From Rhineura floridana (taxonomy: Eukaryota; Chordata; Lepidosauria; Squamata; Rhineuridae): 64,000 nucleotides of DNA. The DNA is taken from contig NC_084499.1 of the NCBI RefSeq assembly GCF_030035675.1, positions 21,369,953 to 21,433,952 of the forward strand, given 5' to 3'. Below are positions 34,440 to 44,780 of this stretch, piece by piece. Numbering within the stretch: the stretch's first letter is position 1; each line of letters begins with the position of its first letter. A program made the translations under genes and the position numbers. The notes under the pieces were generated by a model, which saw nothing but the letters and a program-made list of their open reading frames with translations, searched no databases and was not told the DNA's origin.

Positions 34440-35060
34440 CGGGAGAGGCCAGGAAGACCGGGGGGGGGTCCTCCTTTAACCCTTTCCTTCCTCGCCCCCC
34501 TCTCCACGGACGGCGCCGCCTCTCCCCTCCCCGCCCTCCTCCTTCCTCTTCCTCCTGCCGGCTGAGGGCCGCTCCAAGGCCGGCGCAGAGAGACAGAGGC
34601 AGAGAGAGGCGGGTGGGCGGACCCGCAGGGCCAGCCGGGCCTGGCCTGGATCCCCAGCCGCCGAGTCGAGGGCCGCCCGGCGGTCCCGCCCCCGGCCCGG
34701 AGGAGCCCTCCCCGAAGGCAGGCAGGCAGGCAGGCAGGCGGCGCCTGTCCCTCTCGCGCCCTCTGCGGGGACCCCGGCGCCGGCACGCCAGCCAGCCAGC
34801 CACCCGGGCCCCCTTTCCTCGCTGGCTCGGAGCAGGTGAGGAGGCGGAGGAGGAGGAGGAGGCGGAGGAGGAGGAGGAGGCGGAGGCGGAGGCGGAGGCG
34901 CCCTTGCCCGGGAAAGAGGAGACGCGAGCGGGCAGCCGCGGCCGCGCAGAGCCCAGGCTGGCCCGGGCCCTGCTGCGGAGGCTGCGCCGCTGGTGGTAGG
35001 CCCGGGCGGTTGCCGTGGCAACAGGGCCTTGGGAGGCGGCCGAGGCGGGGGGGATGATTT
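34440..35060 (+). promoter_or_regulatory. PPP1R26: CpG-island promoter and probable first non-coding exon of PPP1R26
   Basis: This is the most GC- and CpG-rich stretch of the window, 1.9-2.5 kb upstream of the PPP1R26 coding exon and on its strand side. A good donor, GAGCAG followed by GTGAGG, sits at 34,831-34,841, so a 5' UTR exon could end at 34,835 and splice to the acceptor at 36,936. A GGA/GGC-rich run follows at 34,838-34,900. Long open frames on both strands here (proline-, serine- or arginine-rich) are by-products of GC content. The transcription start cannot be fixed from sequence. A divergent transcript is also possible. Confidence 0.65.
35009..35022. promoter_or_regulatory. Perfect palindromic X-box (RFX site)
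   Basis: GTTGCCGTGGCAAC is a full match to the palindromic RFX-family X-box: two GTTGCC half sites in inverted orientation with a 2-bp spacer. It lies inside the GC island, about 170 bp after the putative first-exon donor of PPP1R26. RFX factors drive ciliary and some other genes. Function at this site is inferred. Confidence 0.7.
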
Positions 35061-35237
35061 GGGGAGAGGCGAAGGGGGGCTGCAAGAGGCAGTGGGGTGA
35101 GGGGGGCACGCTTACCCCCTTACCCCCCACCCCTAACAATGCTGCTGCTGCTGCTGCTCTCCCCCTGCTGAAGTTGGGCTGTCGGGTATGTTGCTGGGGC
35201 ATGTTTCTGCAAGGACACGCAGGGAGCCAGGCCGTAT

Positions 35238-36260
35238 AGGTTAATCTAGCTCAGTATTGCCTACCCTGACTGGCAGCGCCTCTCCAGCGTTTCAGGCAGG
35301 GGCTCTTTTCCCAACCCCACCTGGAGAGGCCATTGGGGATTGAACCAGGGACCTTCTGCACGCAGAGCAGGCGATCTGCCGCCGAGTGATGTCCCTTCCC
35401 TCAAAAAAAGGGGGGGGGAAGTAAGATGCTAGGCCTCATGATTCCGATTTAAATAGGAACTGAGGAAGCTGCCTTGTACTGACTCAGGGTTTTGGTTTAG
35501 TATTGTCAACACTGACTGGCAGCGGCTCTCCAAGCTTTTAGACAGGGGACTTTTAGACATGCCTTCTGCATGCAGAGAAGGTGCTCTACCCATTGAGCTA
35601 CAGCTCTCCCCGCACACACGAAAAGTAAGATCCTGGCCCTCATCGTCCTGAATAAAGGGCTGAATTAAACAGGAGCCTAGGAAGTTAGCTTATACAAAGT
35701 CAGACCACTGGTCCACCTAGCTCAGTATTGGCTACACTGACTGGCAGCAGCTCTCCAGGGTTTCAGGCAGGGAGTCTCTCCCAGCCCTAAATGGATTGCT
35801 GCCAGGGTCTAAACCTGGGACATCCTGTGCGCAAAGCAGATGCTCTCTACCACTCAGCTACAACCCTTCCCCTGAAAATAAAGCAAGGCTCCAGTCCTCA
35901 TCGTTCGGAAGAGCAAGTTGATTGAGCGAGGAAGGTTGAAAGCTGCTTTCTACTGAGTCAGACGCTTGGTCCATCTCGCTCTGTACTGCCTACACGGGCT
36001 GGCAGCGCCTCTCTAGGATTTCAGACAGAATTCTCGCCCAGCACTACGTGGAGATTTTGGGGGTGAACTTGGGACCTTCTGCATGCAGGACAGATGCTCT
36101 ACCATTGAGCTACGGCCCTTGCCCAATAATAACCCTTCCTTGCCTGGATGGAGAGAGAGAGGGGTGTGTGTGTGTGTGTGTCTTCCCCCCCCCCCCAGCC
36201 CTACATGGAGATGCTGATGGGGCATTCTCTACCACTGAGCTACAGCCCTTCCCCTGAATA
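35238..36260 (-). mobile_element. Head-to-tail array of about five tRNA-derived SINE units
   Basis: Minus-orientation units near 35,238-35,398, 35,450-35,610, 35,670-35,875, 35,930-36,120 and a partial one at 36,195-36,252. Most are joined by a linker (AGTCCTCATCGTTCTGAATA or variants). The array fills much of the presumed PPP1R26 intron 1. A (TG)n run lies at 36,163-36,181. Confidence 0.75.
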
Positions 36261-36374
36261 TAAAAGGAGATTCCGGTAGACTGCTACAGCTGAGTAGTCT
36301 CAATGTGTAGATAAGACTACAGCGTCAAGAGGAGGAATCTGGATTTATTAGGCACTGGGGTACAGTATGGGACA

Positions 36375-36735
36375 AACTGGGCCAGTACAAAAGCTTGTGG
36401 GCTTCCCATAGGCAACTGGCTGGCCACTGTGACAGTAGAGAATGCTGGATCCTGTTCTGGTCCCATCTAGCTCAGCGTCCCGTCCTCACAGTGGCCAACC
36501 AGGTGCCCCAATGGGAAGTCTAAAAACGACCTGACCGCAACAGCCCTCTTCCTGGTTTTGATTCTCAACAAGTGGTGTTCAGAGGCATACTGTCTCTGAC
36601 AGTGGAGGCAGAATATGGCAACGATGGCTAGCATCCACCGATAGCCTTGTCCCCTTCATGAATTTGTCTAATCCCTATGTAAAGCTGACCAGGTTGGTGG
36701 CTGTCGCTACAACTTGTGGTAATGAATCCTGAACA
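36375..36735. repeat. CR1-like LINE 3' ends in inverted arrangement
   Basis: A plus fragment at 36,385-36,465 (GCTTGTGGGCTTCCCATAGG) and a minus copy at 36,465-36,735 (CAGTGGCCAACCAGGTGCCC). Located 200 bp before the PPP1R26 coding-exon acceptor. Confidence 0.6.
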
Positions 36736-36997
36736 ATTGTTTGATTTAAAAAAATATAGGCAGGCAACTTTATTTGCTAGCCCTGCACCTGCTATTTAAA
36801 GGGTGTTAGTTAATACCAAACATGTCACATGTAGAATTCTTGATGGGGAAACATGCACACACTTGTTTGTGGACCTTCTATGTCACTGTGATGTTGCAGA
36901 CGTGTTAATACACTTACCTGTTTCCTTTTCTGTTAGGACGGGGGAGCAGCTTGCCTGAACACCAGTACGTTAGACGGCCTCGTTGTTACCTGCTAGG

Positions 36998-39900
36998 ATG
37001 TTTCTTATGAACACCCCTCCTTTGGTGGCCCTTCAGAGGAAATGGGAGCCCTTCGCCCAGTCGAGGAGCTGCAGGTACCCTGTCTGCTTCTCGGAATCTG
37101 AAGATGACATCGCTAGGACGGCCGTAAGTGCCAAAGTTCAGATGATCATAAACAACCTGCAAAGCGAAGAGGCGTCCTTGGGCTCCAGCTGCAGCGAATA
37201 TGGCTGCATCGTGCAGAAAAAGCAGAAGGAAGTTAAAGCTAGCAGTGCCAAACTTAGGACCAGCGGCAGGATGCTGCAAGGACGCATCAAATACGCCCAG
37301 TGTAACTGCCCTGCCGACTCTGATGGTATGGAAGTGGAAGATGCCTCGGAGTTTGGGCCCCTCTTGTTGCATTCTGATAGTGACGATTCTGTTGATCGAG
37401 ACATAGAAGAAGCTATTCAAGAGTACCTGAAAAACAAAGGCCAAAGTGTTCAGTCACTGCCGAGTGACGCCAAGAGTGTGCACGGTCCAGTTGGAGGTGA
37501 GACTGTCCAAGAGGGGCTTCCTTCTCATGATGCAGCTTGTAGTTTATTTCCTGCGGATGTTGAGGCTGATGCAGTTCAGCAGCAACTTGCTCCTGATTCC
37601 TTTGGAGGAGAGGACATCTCCTCCCCTTGCAGTGTGAGCAGCGATGACTCTTTTGAACAGAGCATAAAAGCTGAGATAGAGCAGTTCTTGAGTGAGAAGA
37701 AACAGCAGGCGGACAAGAAGAGTCGAACTGGAGGGAATAACCAACTTGATCAGAAGGAAACACAAGAGAAGTTGGCAGCTAGGAGCCGGAGAGAAGGGGC
37801 AACCAGGGGACGCCAAAGTTCTTTGAAGCGAGGGGGGAAGGTGCTCTTCCTAAGGCGGCATCCTGAACTGCAAGGCGCCAGCGCTCCTTCAAAGACCAAT
37901 GAAGAACTTTCTGACTTCAAAACAACAAGCCAATCGCCCTTGAAAACACCGTTGGCTGGCCGTTCAGCCTCACTGGAACCAAGCAAAGCAGGTGAACAAA
38001 AGCAAACATTTTGGAAAGTCGGAGGAGAGCACAGACTTCAGAGGGCAGAGATGTCTGATTCAAGTAGCGACGATGGCATCGAAGAAGCTATTCAGCTCTA
38101 CCAGCTCGAGAAAACCAGGAAAGCAGCAGGCCCCCAAACAGGCCATGTTGCTATTCCAAAGGAAGAGTTCAGGGCTGGTGGGATAGAAGATATTTCTGCA
38201 AGCCTGACAACCCATTCGGTGAAAAGTGCCTTGCCAGGAATCCCTAGGAAAGCTCTAAGCAGCAAGAGGAAGCAAGTCTGCTCAAAGCCAGCAGAATTAA
38301 ATAAGCCTGGTGCCCTTCGCAACAAGCCAGCGAAAGCCAGTAGTCGCTTCTCTCCAGGAGAGGACTTTGCCCAGCGCGCCATCGCCTTCCAGGCTTCTTG
38401 CCGAGTGGACACTGCTGCTGAGCTGATGTGTGCAGAAGCTATCCTGGACATCTCCAAGACCATCCTACCTCCCCCTATGGGAAGCGACAACAGCAGATCC
38501 TTTGCCACAAATCCATTATTCTGCTCCCAGAATGTGCCGCCTTCCCAACAAGAAAGTGACAGCAATGCTGTGGACAGCGATGACAGCATTGAGCAAGAAA
38601 TCAGAGCTTTTTTGGCTGTCAAAGCACAAATAGGACAGCTGGTTACGAAACCTGAAAGGGCCTCGCATGCTGTCCAAGCTCCTCCCTCCTCTGGACCACC
38701 TGATGGGCAGACTGCGAGCTCCAAGCGTGTCCCCCCCAAACCATTGAAATCGTTACTGAGTCACAGAAGGAAACTCAAGGGGGGAAACAAAATAGCCAGG
38801 CAGGGCCAAGACACACAACTGATGCTGTCAGATGCATCCCAAGGGGAAGGTGGTGTGAGCAGACTGGAAAGTAGTGACACTGGAGGGGCAACTGGGTGCC
38901 AACAAGACACTCTAGTTGCTGTTGGTTCAATAGATTTTGGAAAGCCTTTGTCAAAAGGGCTGCTTGGCACTGGAGAACTTGTGAAAAACGCAACACGGGG
39001 TCAACAGAAGTATGGCACAGGGGATAAGAGCAGCTCCCTGGACAGCGATGAGGATCTGGACACAGCTATCAAAGACCTCTTAAGGTCCAAACGGAAGTTA
39101 AAGAAGAAATCCAAAGACCAAAGAATTCTGTGCAAGAAGAAAGTCAGGTTTAGCGAGACAGAAATGCACATTTTTGAGGGTAGACAAAGAGACTGCAAAC
39201 CCAACCCTCCCACCTTGCTAAAGAGTTGCCTCCTGAGCTCCAGAAGAGATGGTGGGGAGGAGAATAGAATGAAAGGCCCTCGGAGCATCGTCAAGGGGAA
39301 ACCAAAAACTGCCAAGGCCGTACAGTTTGCATTTGAATTTAAAAAGGAACGCCACATGAAACTGGTATCTGGGCCAGAAATCCAAGAGGAAGCCCAAAGC
39401 AACCAGTGTCTTTGGGCCGCCACATCCTTGACTGATGACAGCAGCTCTGTAGACAGTGATGACAGCATTGAGCAAGAAATCCAGAGGTTCTTGGCAGAAA
39501 AGGCTAAAGACTCCACAAGCACCATGGAGACTCCTGGAGCTGATGAGATTGTCGACACCCTGAGAGTTGATAAACCCCAAGCAGCTGTATCTAAGCCAAA
39601 GCAGCAGCTGTTCACGGGTGGAGGCGGTGCCTTATCGGAACAGAGTGAAAAGGCAAAGGAGGCAGTCCCTCCAGTTATGGACTTGAGAAGCTCTTCAAGG
39701 GCCGAAGGAAATGCTTCTCCTCCCAGTGGCAAGCACACAGTATTGTTTGCAGAGGCCCCATGCGGCCAAGTTACAGCGAAGTCGCAGGCAAGCCGAGGCG
39801 TTGTGCAGACTACAAGGGCTGGCTTACCTGTAAAACGGACTGCAGGTCAGAGAAAGGTTGCCTGTGATGGCAAGGTCGACCAGAGAAACCTTCCACCTGG

Positions 39901-40630
39901 GAAGGGAAGAGCCGAGACCTGTAAATTGCAAAATTATTTTAAGCCTTTGTCTCCGTTCAAAAGGAGAAGCCCGTATGAATTCAAAATTTCCAGCAAGTTT
40001 ATAGCAGGTCTCAAAAGCGCTCGGAGTAAGAAGTCTGTGCTTTTGGGGAAGAGGCAGAGCAAAGAACTGGCCTTGTTCAAAAAGCAGGGAGGCGTCTTGG
40101 CTGCAGATTTGCTTGGCAAGAGGTGTGAAGCAATTCTGCAAAAAAAGATCCTAAGTTCTGGATGTCAGGCAGGAGTAAGAGAGGCAGCTTTATCCTTAGA
40201 AGGGGTGCATCCCTGTGTAACGGAAAGACATGAGAAAACACAGTTTGCCACTTCATGTATTGTAAGTCTAGCAAAAACTAAACCTTTGGAGCCTTGCTGT
40301 AGTGTGGACCCCAGCCAATGTCCTCCCTTGCAGGGGCCCAACATAGGTGATGGCAGAGAGGTCAAAGTTAGCACAGGACTTTTGCGTGTTGAGATCCCAG
40401 CTGGGGAAGAGGAAGGGAAAATCCAGGTGTGCAGCACCTGTTGGGAGGAATGTGCAGTCCCCAACAGCGCCTGTAGCTCACAGCTGAAAGAGAAATCCTT
40501 GACGGACCAGGATAGGATAGCTCATGAGCAAACGCAGAAAGTTTTAGAGAGAAGCTTTGCAGAATTTACAGATGTACCTGTAGTGGATTGTGCACCCTGT
40601 CTGGTGAAAAGCAAGGCCTCCAGTTTGTAA
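36998..40630 (+). CDS. PPP1R26: Protein phosphatase 1 regulatory subunit 26, main coding exon
   Basis: One uninterrupted reading frame of 1,210 codons; human PPP1R26 is about 1,209 residues and, as I recall, also encoded in one exon. The protein starts MFLMNTPPLVALQRKWEPF, closely matching the human N terminus. The ATG at 36,998 has A at -3 and lies 62 bases after a strong acceptor (ag at 36,935-36,936 behind a pyrimidine tract). The KVRF motif at residues 715-718 is a canonical RVxF PP1-docking site. Six acidic segments of the type DSDDSIEQEIxxFLAxKAK lie near residues 126-147, 212-235, 353-372, 522-545, 678-704 and 815-838; these are hallmarks of the family. The C-terminal third is rich in basic and Ser/Lys residues. 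Known role: nucleolar PP1 regulator. The stop TAA overlaps a splice-donor-like GTAAGT (40,627-40,632), so the end may be extended in some transcripts. Confidence 0.95.
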   Translation: MFLMNTPPLVALQRKWEPFAQSRSCRYPVCFSESEDDIARTAVSAKVQMIINNLQSEEASLGSSCSEYGCIVQKKQKEVKASSAKLRTSGRMLQGRIKYAQCNCPADSDGMEVEDASEFGPLLLHSDSDDSVDRDIEEAIQEYLKNKGQSVQSLPSDAKSVHGPVGGETVQEGLPSHDAACSLFPADVEADAVQQQLAPDSFGGEDISSPCSVSSDDSFEQSIKAEIEQFLSEKKQQADKKSRTGGNNQLDQKETQEKLAARSRREGATRGRQSSLKRGGKVLFLRRHPELQGASAPSKTNEELSDFKTTSQSPLKTPLAGRSASLEPSKAGEQKQTFWKVGGEHRLQRAEMSDSSSDDGIEEAIQLYQLEKTRKAAGPQTGHVAIPKEEFRAGGIEDISASLTTHSVKSALPGIPRKALSSKRKQVCSKPAELNKPGALRNKPAKASSRFSPGEDFAQRAIAFQASCRVDTAAELMCAEAILDISKTILPPPMGSDNSRSFATNPLFCSQNVPPSQQESDSNAVDSDDSIEQEIRAFLAVKAQIGQLVTKPERASHAVQAPPSSGPPDGQTASSKRVPPKPLKSLLSHRRKLKGGNKIARQGQDTQLMLSDASQGEGGVSRLESSDTGGATGCQQDTLVAVGSIDFGKPLSKGLLGTGELVKNATRGQQKYGTGDKSSSLDSDEDLDTAIKDLLRSKRKLKKKSKDQRILCKKKVRFSETEMHIFEGRQRDCKPNPPTLLKSCLLSSRRDGGEENRMKGPRSIVKGKPKTAKAVQFAFEFKKERHMKLVSGPEIQEEAQSNQCLWAATSLTDDSSSVDSDDSIEQEIQRFLAEKAKDSTSTMETPGADEIVDTLRVDKPQAAVSKPKQQLFTGGGGALSEQSEKAKEAVPPVMDLRSSSRAEGNASPPSGKHTVLFAEAPCGQVTAKSQASRGVVQTTRAGLPVKRTAGQRKVACDGKVDQRNLPPGKGRAETCKLQNYFKPLSPFKRRSPYEFKISSKFIAGLKSARSKKSVLLGKRQSKELALFKKQGGVLAADLLGKRCEAILQKKILSSGCQAGVREAALSLEGVHPCVTERHEKTQFATSCIVSLAKTKPLEPCCSVDPSQCPPLQGPNIGDGREVKVSTGLLRVEIPAGEEEGKIQVCSTCWEECAVPNSACSSQLKEKSLTDQDRIAHEQTQKVLERSFAEFTDVPVVDCAPCLVKSKASSL

Positions 40631-41241
40631 GTACTTTGTTTTTAAAGCATTTGACTTTTTCTTTTATAAGGTAAAGCACACACACACACAGTCTGCATTA
40701 CAGTTAACTTTTCTGACACAGTGATTAATCTCACATATTGGAAGGGGTGAGGATTTTTTTTGTAACAGATGAAGATTGGTGTGTGATTTCCCCCCCCCCT
40801 CTCTGTTCCTCCCCCCACCGCCCTGGGCATCATCCTTGTCTACATAGACAGAGAGGTTTATCTACTCAGCGGCTCAAGCCATCCATCCATCCATGATGGA
40901 ATATGTGTGCTTATAAAAGTAAAATGCTTTTTCTGACCAGGAGATTAATCCACCATATCAGAAAACAAGTAATGCTTATAAACCAGCCCGTTATGTCAGG
41001 GTCTTCAGAACACACCCAAAATGGAATCTTGGAAAATGCTGATGGGTGCATTCCCGCCCCACGCACACACAATTGAAGAAATTTGTTTCCAGTTACATGT
41101 CCTTAATCCTGTTTTTGTAAGAATTATTTAACTTATTTTAAAAAGTGCTTTAAGGAAGTCTTTTTGTAACAGTTTAGATGGAGCATCCCTAACTGCAGAG
41201 AACTGTAGTTACTGTGTTTGTTGTAACAGTAGATCAGGGGT

Positions 41242-41405
41242 GGCAAACCTTTTGGTCGTCCAGACGTTGCTGAACTGCGACTCCCATCATCCCTGGCTGT
41301 TGGTCTATGGGCTGGGGTTGCTGAGTGTTGCAATCCATCAATATCTGGAGGGCCATATGATGTTGAGGCTGATGGGACTTGGAGTCCACAACGTCTGGAG
41401 CACAT
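41242..41405. mobile_element. Palindromic ACTCCCATCA-type MITE in the PPP1R26 3' UTR
   Basis: TGAACTGCGACTCCCATCAT and inverted GATGGGACTTGGAGTCC. Confidence 0.7.
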
Positions 41406-41937
41406 CTGGAGGTCAGGGAGTGCCGCTCTGAACTGCGGTGTACCACAGCACGAAATTAACGGCAAGCCCTCTTAAATGAATCCTCCCTCTTGAAGAGAGT
41501 CTTGCAAAATAGCTGGGACTGGATTAAATGGACCAGTTACAGAAGTGTGTTGAAGGATGTAATTTTAAACAATTAAGCTAATTCAGGACATACTCCTGGT
41601 TTTTTGCACCTGTTTGTTCTCTCTCTCTGTCTCTTTTCTGTCTTTCTCTTTACTATTTTTTTAAATTTATGGTGTGGTTGTTGGTTCACCTCAATCCAGA
41701 GAGCCACATGGACTCTCAGTTTTGCAGATGAACACGCACACACACATGGGCTGCTCTGGTCATTTTGGTGGATGCTCCAGAGCAGCTTGTACAAAGCATG
41801 GGCCCATGGGGCTGCTGTCCCCATTGAGATGAGTGGGGCAGGCCTTCCATGCAGGGGGGCTCCGTTAATGCGTAAGGCGTCTTCCGTTCAAAAGGATTTG
41901 CTGCATCAGGGCAAGGGCAAGTGGCTGTGACTATGTT

Positions 41938-42170
41938 CAGGGGAGGCTGGCCCATCAGGGCTACTGGAGCACTATGACAACCAGTCCAGGGGGTGGCCCT
42001 GCCTGCCATCTTCCTCCTCCTCGGTCTCAATGTTGCCCCTGTAGGACTCAGCAGGGGGGGAGGATGGAGACCAATGCAGAATGAGTTGGCTCTATGGCTC
42101 TGCCTACAGTTTGGGCTCCCTGCCTTCCGCTCCACCCATCCCAATGGTTGCAGTAGCCACCACGGACTCT
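41938..42170 (+). mobile_element. CAGTGGAGGCT-family hAT-like element
   Basis: Starts CAGGGGAGGCTGGCCCATC and shares GGGGGTGGCCCTGCCTG and GAGTTGGCTCTATGGCTC with the other copies. Confidence 0.55.
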
Positions 42171-42329
42171 GTTGCTTCCTGCATTTGCCATTTGGGGGTT
42201 TGCTGATACTTCTGGAGGTTTCCTTGAGGCCCACCTGTTTGTGATGTTTTAATATGCTGTGCCAAAGAGGAGAGGGGTGAATTGACTCGGGCGGGGGGAG
42301 CAGTTTCCACTTGTTCCCCCTTCTTCTCA

Positions 42330-42415
42330 GAATAGCCTTCACCAGCCTCATGCCTGTGCTGGCTGGGGGCTGACGGGCGCTGTTGTTCAGGCCATCTGGA
42401 GGGCACCAGGTTGGC
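42330..42415. repeat. Degenerate palindromic MITE
   Basis: CTGGCTGGGGGCTGACGGGC and CCATCTGGAGGGCACCAGGT. Confidence 0.5.
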
Positions 42416-42912
42416 AAAGGCTGCCTGAGAAGCATGCAAAGTGTCAGGCATGAATCTGCTCCCAAGAGAAGGAACCGTGAAGTGACTTCCTGCGTCCTCC
42501 TTAGAAGGCAAATGTGCCATCAGGAAGCAACTGCGGCTCAGAACTGGCACTCACCCTGGCATTTTTTTTTACTGTCATTCTCTCTCTCTCTCTAGGTGTA
42601 TATTCATAAAGTTACTTTTGTAGCTCATTTTGCACTGAAACCTCACCTGCATCCTGGCAGTCTGTCCCTTCCCTGTATAAACTCTACTGGAAGACATTCC
42701 TTCCATAGACATTCTTTTGTTGCTCTTTAAATCTCCCATTCCGTTTATGGGGACCCTTGAAGGAGACCGGTGCATCTTGAATCCCTTTGTATTCTTTTAT
42801 GGTGGAATTGCAGTACTTTGTAGCTTGTGGTTTCAATGCTATGATTGAAGAAGCACTTTTAACTTGATTTTGTATATATGAAATGGTGTACATTCATACA
42901 TTTATAAGATTT

Positions 42913-42918
42913 AATAAA
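42913..42918 (+). terminator. PPP1R26: AATAAA polyadenylation signal of PPP1R26
   Basis: Canonical AATAAA in an A/T-rich context, followed within 40 bases by TG-rich sequence. It is the first strong signal downstream of the coding exon. Confidence 0.55.
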
Positions 42919-42935
42919 CTGGGTTCAGAATATGA

Positions 42936-44040
42936 ACCATGAAACCGAATGTGATTTCTTTTTCGAGTTGCATCTCCTACGTTTTACAGAGATTGGGTCC
43001 GCAGCCACTGCTTTGCCCTCTGACCTTCATCTGCTCAGGCCGTGGCTACTGTCTTAAAATAACCAACAGTAAGGGGCACATCACAGCATTCAAACAGTAA
43101 TATTTTGTACTTGGGTCAACAATACTTAGCATTTATATATTATGCTTTTGGGCGTTCTGAGTACTTCACCTACATCATCTCAGTAATACCTATAAGGCAG
43201 ATCAGTAGTAGTATCTATTACTTATTTTAGAGCGTTTTTTTTTACTCCGCTCTTCAGGCACAAACGGCTCCCACAGCGGTTTACAAAGATCAGTACCAAG
43301 ACAGTCCTTGCCCTCAATTACAATCTAAAAAGGCAAGACACAAGAGGAAGTTAAAATTAAATGTTCCTACAATAATGAAACGTGCTGTACTTTAAGCAGT
43401 TTTATATAAGCATGTAATCTGATGTTTTTCTCTGAAGAAACGATGAGAGAAATTTTGAAAGCTGCCCGATGTGCACACATATTAACCTTATGGACTTTTG
43501 TCAGTGATAAAAACATTTTACTTCTATCTTAAAGGATCTAATTTCTTGTGAATTATTTCCCCTCCAAAATATGTATAAGTACTCGGTGTGTGAATATTTC
43601 TGTTCATAGATTTTCACCAATGTCTTGAAATGTTTATCCATGTGAAGCAGTCAGTGATCTAATATCTCAAAGGAAGCTTCCCATTTATAATGCCAAGTCC
43701 AACATTGAGGAGAAATTGAAACAGTTTTTTAAAAACTGAAATGAAGACAAATGAATTTTGCACAGTATTTTATTAAGGCTGCTATCACAGAATGTTTGCA
43801 CTCTTTCACGGATGCATGCAATTAAAAGATGAATTGATAAATCAATAGGGTGGAGTGGGATCAACTGCTATCCAAAACTACCATGATAAACTGCTTGAAA
43901 ATCAGCTGAGGATTCCACACTACTCTGGAAAAGAGTTTAATTATTTATGTGCTTAGACTATGCAGTGTGTAAATCCAGCTTAATGAAGGGGACTGGGAGC
44001 AGGAAGTTAAAAGAAAAGCAAACACAGACACTATTTCCAC
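42936..44040. repeat. Mostly unassigned DNA with a MIR/CORE-like fragment and a LINE tail
   Basis: 43,110-43,215 resembles MIR/CORE SINEs (TAGCATTTATATATTATGC, then CACCTACATCATCTCAGTAA). 43,225-43,380 is a reversed LINE tail (CACAGCGGTTTACAAAGATC). The rest is unassigned. Confidence 0.4.
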
Positions 44041-44044
44041 ATTA

Positions 44045-44595
44045 GAGCATATTGGGTAGGGTCAGTGGCCCATCTACTCCAGCCTGCTGTTCTCACAGTG
44101 GCCTACCAGATGCCCGTTACGGGAAGCCTACAAGCAGGACCTGAGTGCAAGAGCATTCTCCCCTCCCGTAGTTTCCAATAACTGGTATTCGGAAGAATCC
44201 TGCCTCTGACTGTGCAGACTGAGCATAGCCATCATGGCTAGTAGCCATGAATTTGTCCAATCCTCTTGTAAAGCCAGCCCAGTTGGTGGCCATCACCGCT
44301 TTTTCTTGTGGGAGCACATTCAATAGTCGGTCTATGCACTGCGTGAAGAAGATCTTCCTTTTGCCTGTCCTGAAACTTCCAACATTCCGCTTCATTTTTT
44401 TTATTTTTAGTTTATTTATATGCTGCCTTTCCACAGTGCGCTGTGCCCAAAGCAGCTTACAACAAACATTCAAAATATCAAAATACAAAACATTGAGGCT
44501 GGGGAAAGAAGTCAGTTTACAAAACAACCAATGCACCCAAAAAGGACAAAAACAATTTAGCAAACATTCAGTATTACAAAAGAAATAATTGTCAC
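44045..44595 (-). repeat. CR1-like 3' end followed by L2-type tail
   Basis: 44,045-44,395 runs TCAGTGGCCCATCTACTCCA to CTTCCAACATTCCGCTTC. 44,400-44,595 has ATGCTGCCTTTCCACAGTGC and AAAGCAGCTTACAACAAAC. Confidence 0.65.
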
Positions 44596-44639
44596 ATCAT
44601 TGCTCTTTGTATCTCTAGCCCCTAAATGTGTCCTAGGTT

Positions 44640-44780
44640 TAGTCCCCGAAATCCCCAGATAGAGCTGGGAAAGGGTCCCTGCCTGAAGCCCTGGACAGCC
44701 ACTGCCAGTCAGTGCAGCCAGTACTGAACTAGATGGGCCAGTGACCTGACTCAGGATAAGGCAGCTTCCTATGTGTTTGC
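44640..44780 (+). repeat. tRNA-derived SINE, 3' part
   Basis: CCACTGCCAGTCAGTGCAGC through GGATAAGGCAGCTTCCTATG. Confidence 0.65.

Larger units (their letters stand above)
40631..42935 (+). other. PPP1R26: PPP1R26 3' UTR
   Basis: Non-coding DNA from the stop codon to just past the first good polyadenylation signal, AATAAA at 42,913-42,918. The last ~330 bases (42,600-42,930) look single-copy and A/T-rich, as a terminal UTR would. Older repeats interrupt the UTR: palindromic elements at 41,242-41,405 and 42,330-42,415 and a hAT-like element at 41,938-42,170. The end is inferred from the signal only. Confidence 0.6.

Noticed and set aside
34339-35202. 287-codon minus-strand frame rich in Ser and Pro, and two overlapping long frames
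   Set aside because: All arise from GC-rich, low-complexity promoter DNA; they overlap in several frames and resemble no family.
36983-36997. Five-codon upstream extension of PPP1R26 (MLPAR)
   Set aside because: It begins with TTG, not ATG. The ATG at 36,998 matches the known N terminus.
38098-39738. Minus-strand frames of 213 and 245 codons
   Set aside because: Antisense shadows of the PPP1R26 coding exon, with no start context or splice logic.
41716-42465. 249-codon minus-strand frame
   Set aside because: Runs across repeat remnants in the PPP1R26 3' UTR, with no recognisable domain.
42560-42600. Acceptor-like (CT)n-TAG at 42,583-42,596 as a partner for the PPP1R26 stop-site donor
   Set aside because: It would add only about nine residues and the tract is a microsatellite. 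Kept only as 3' UTR.
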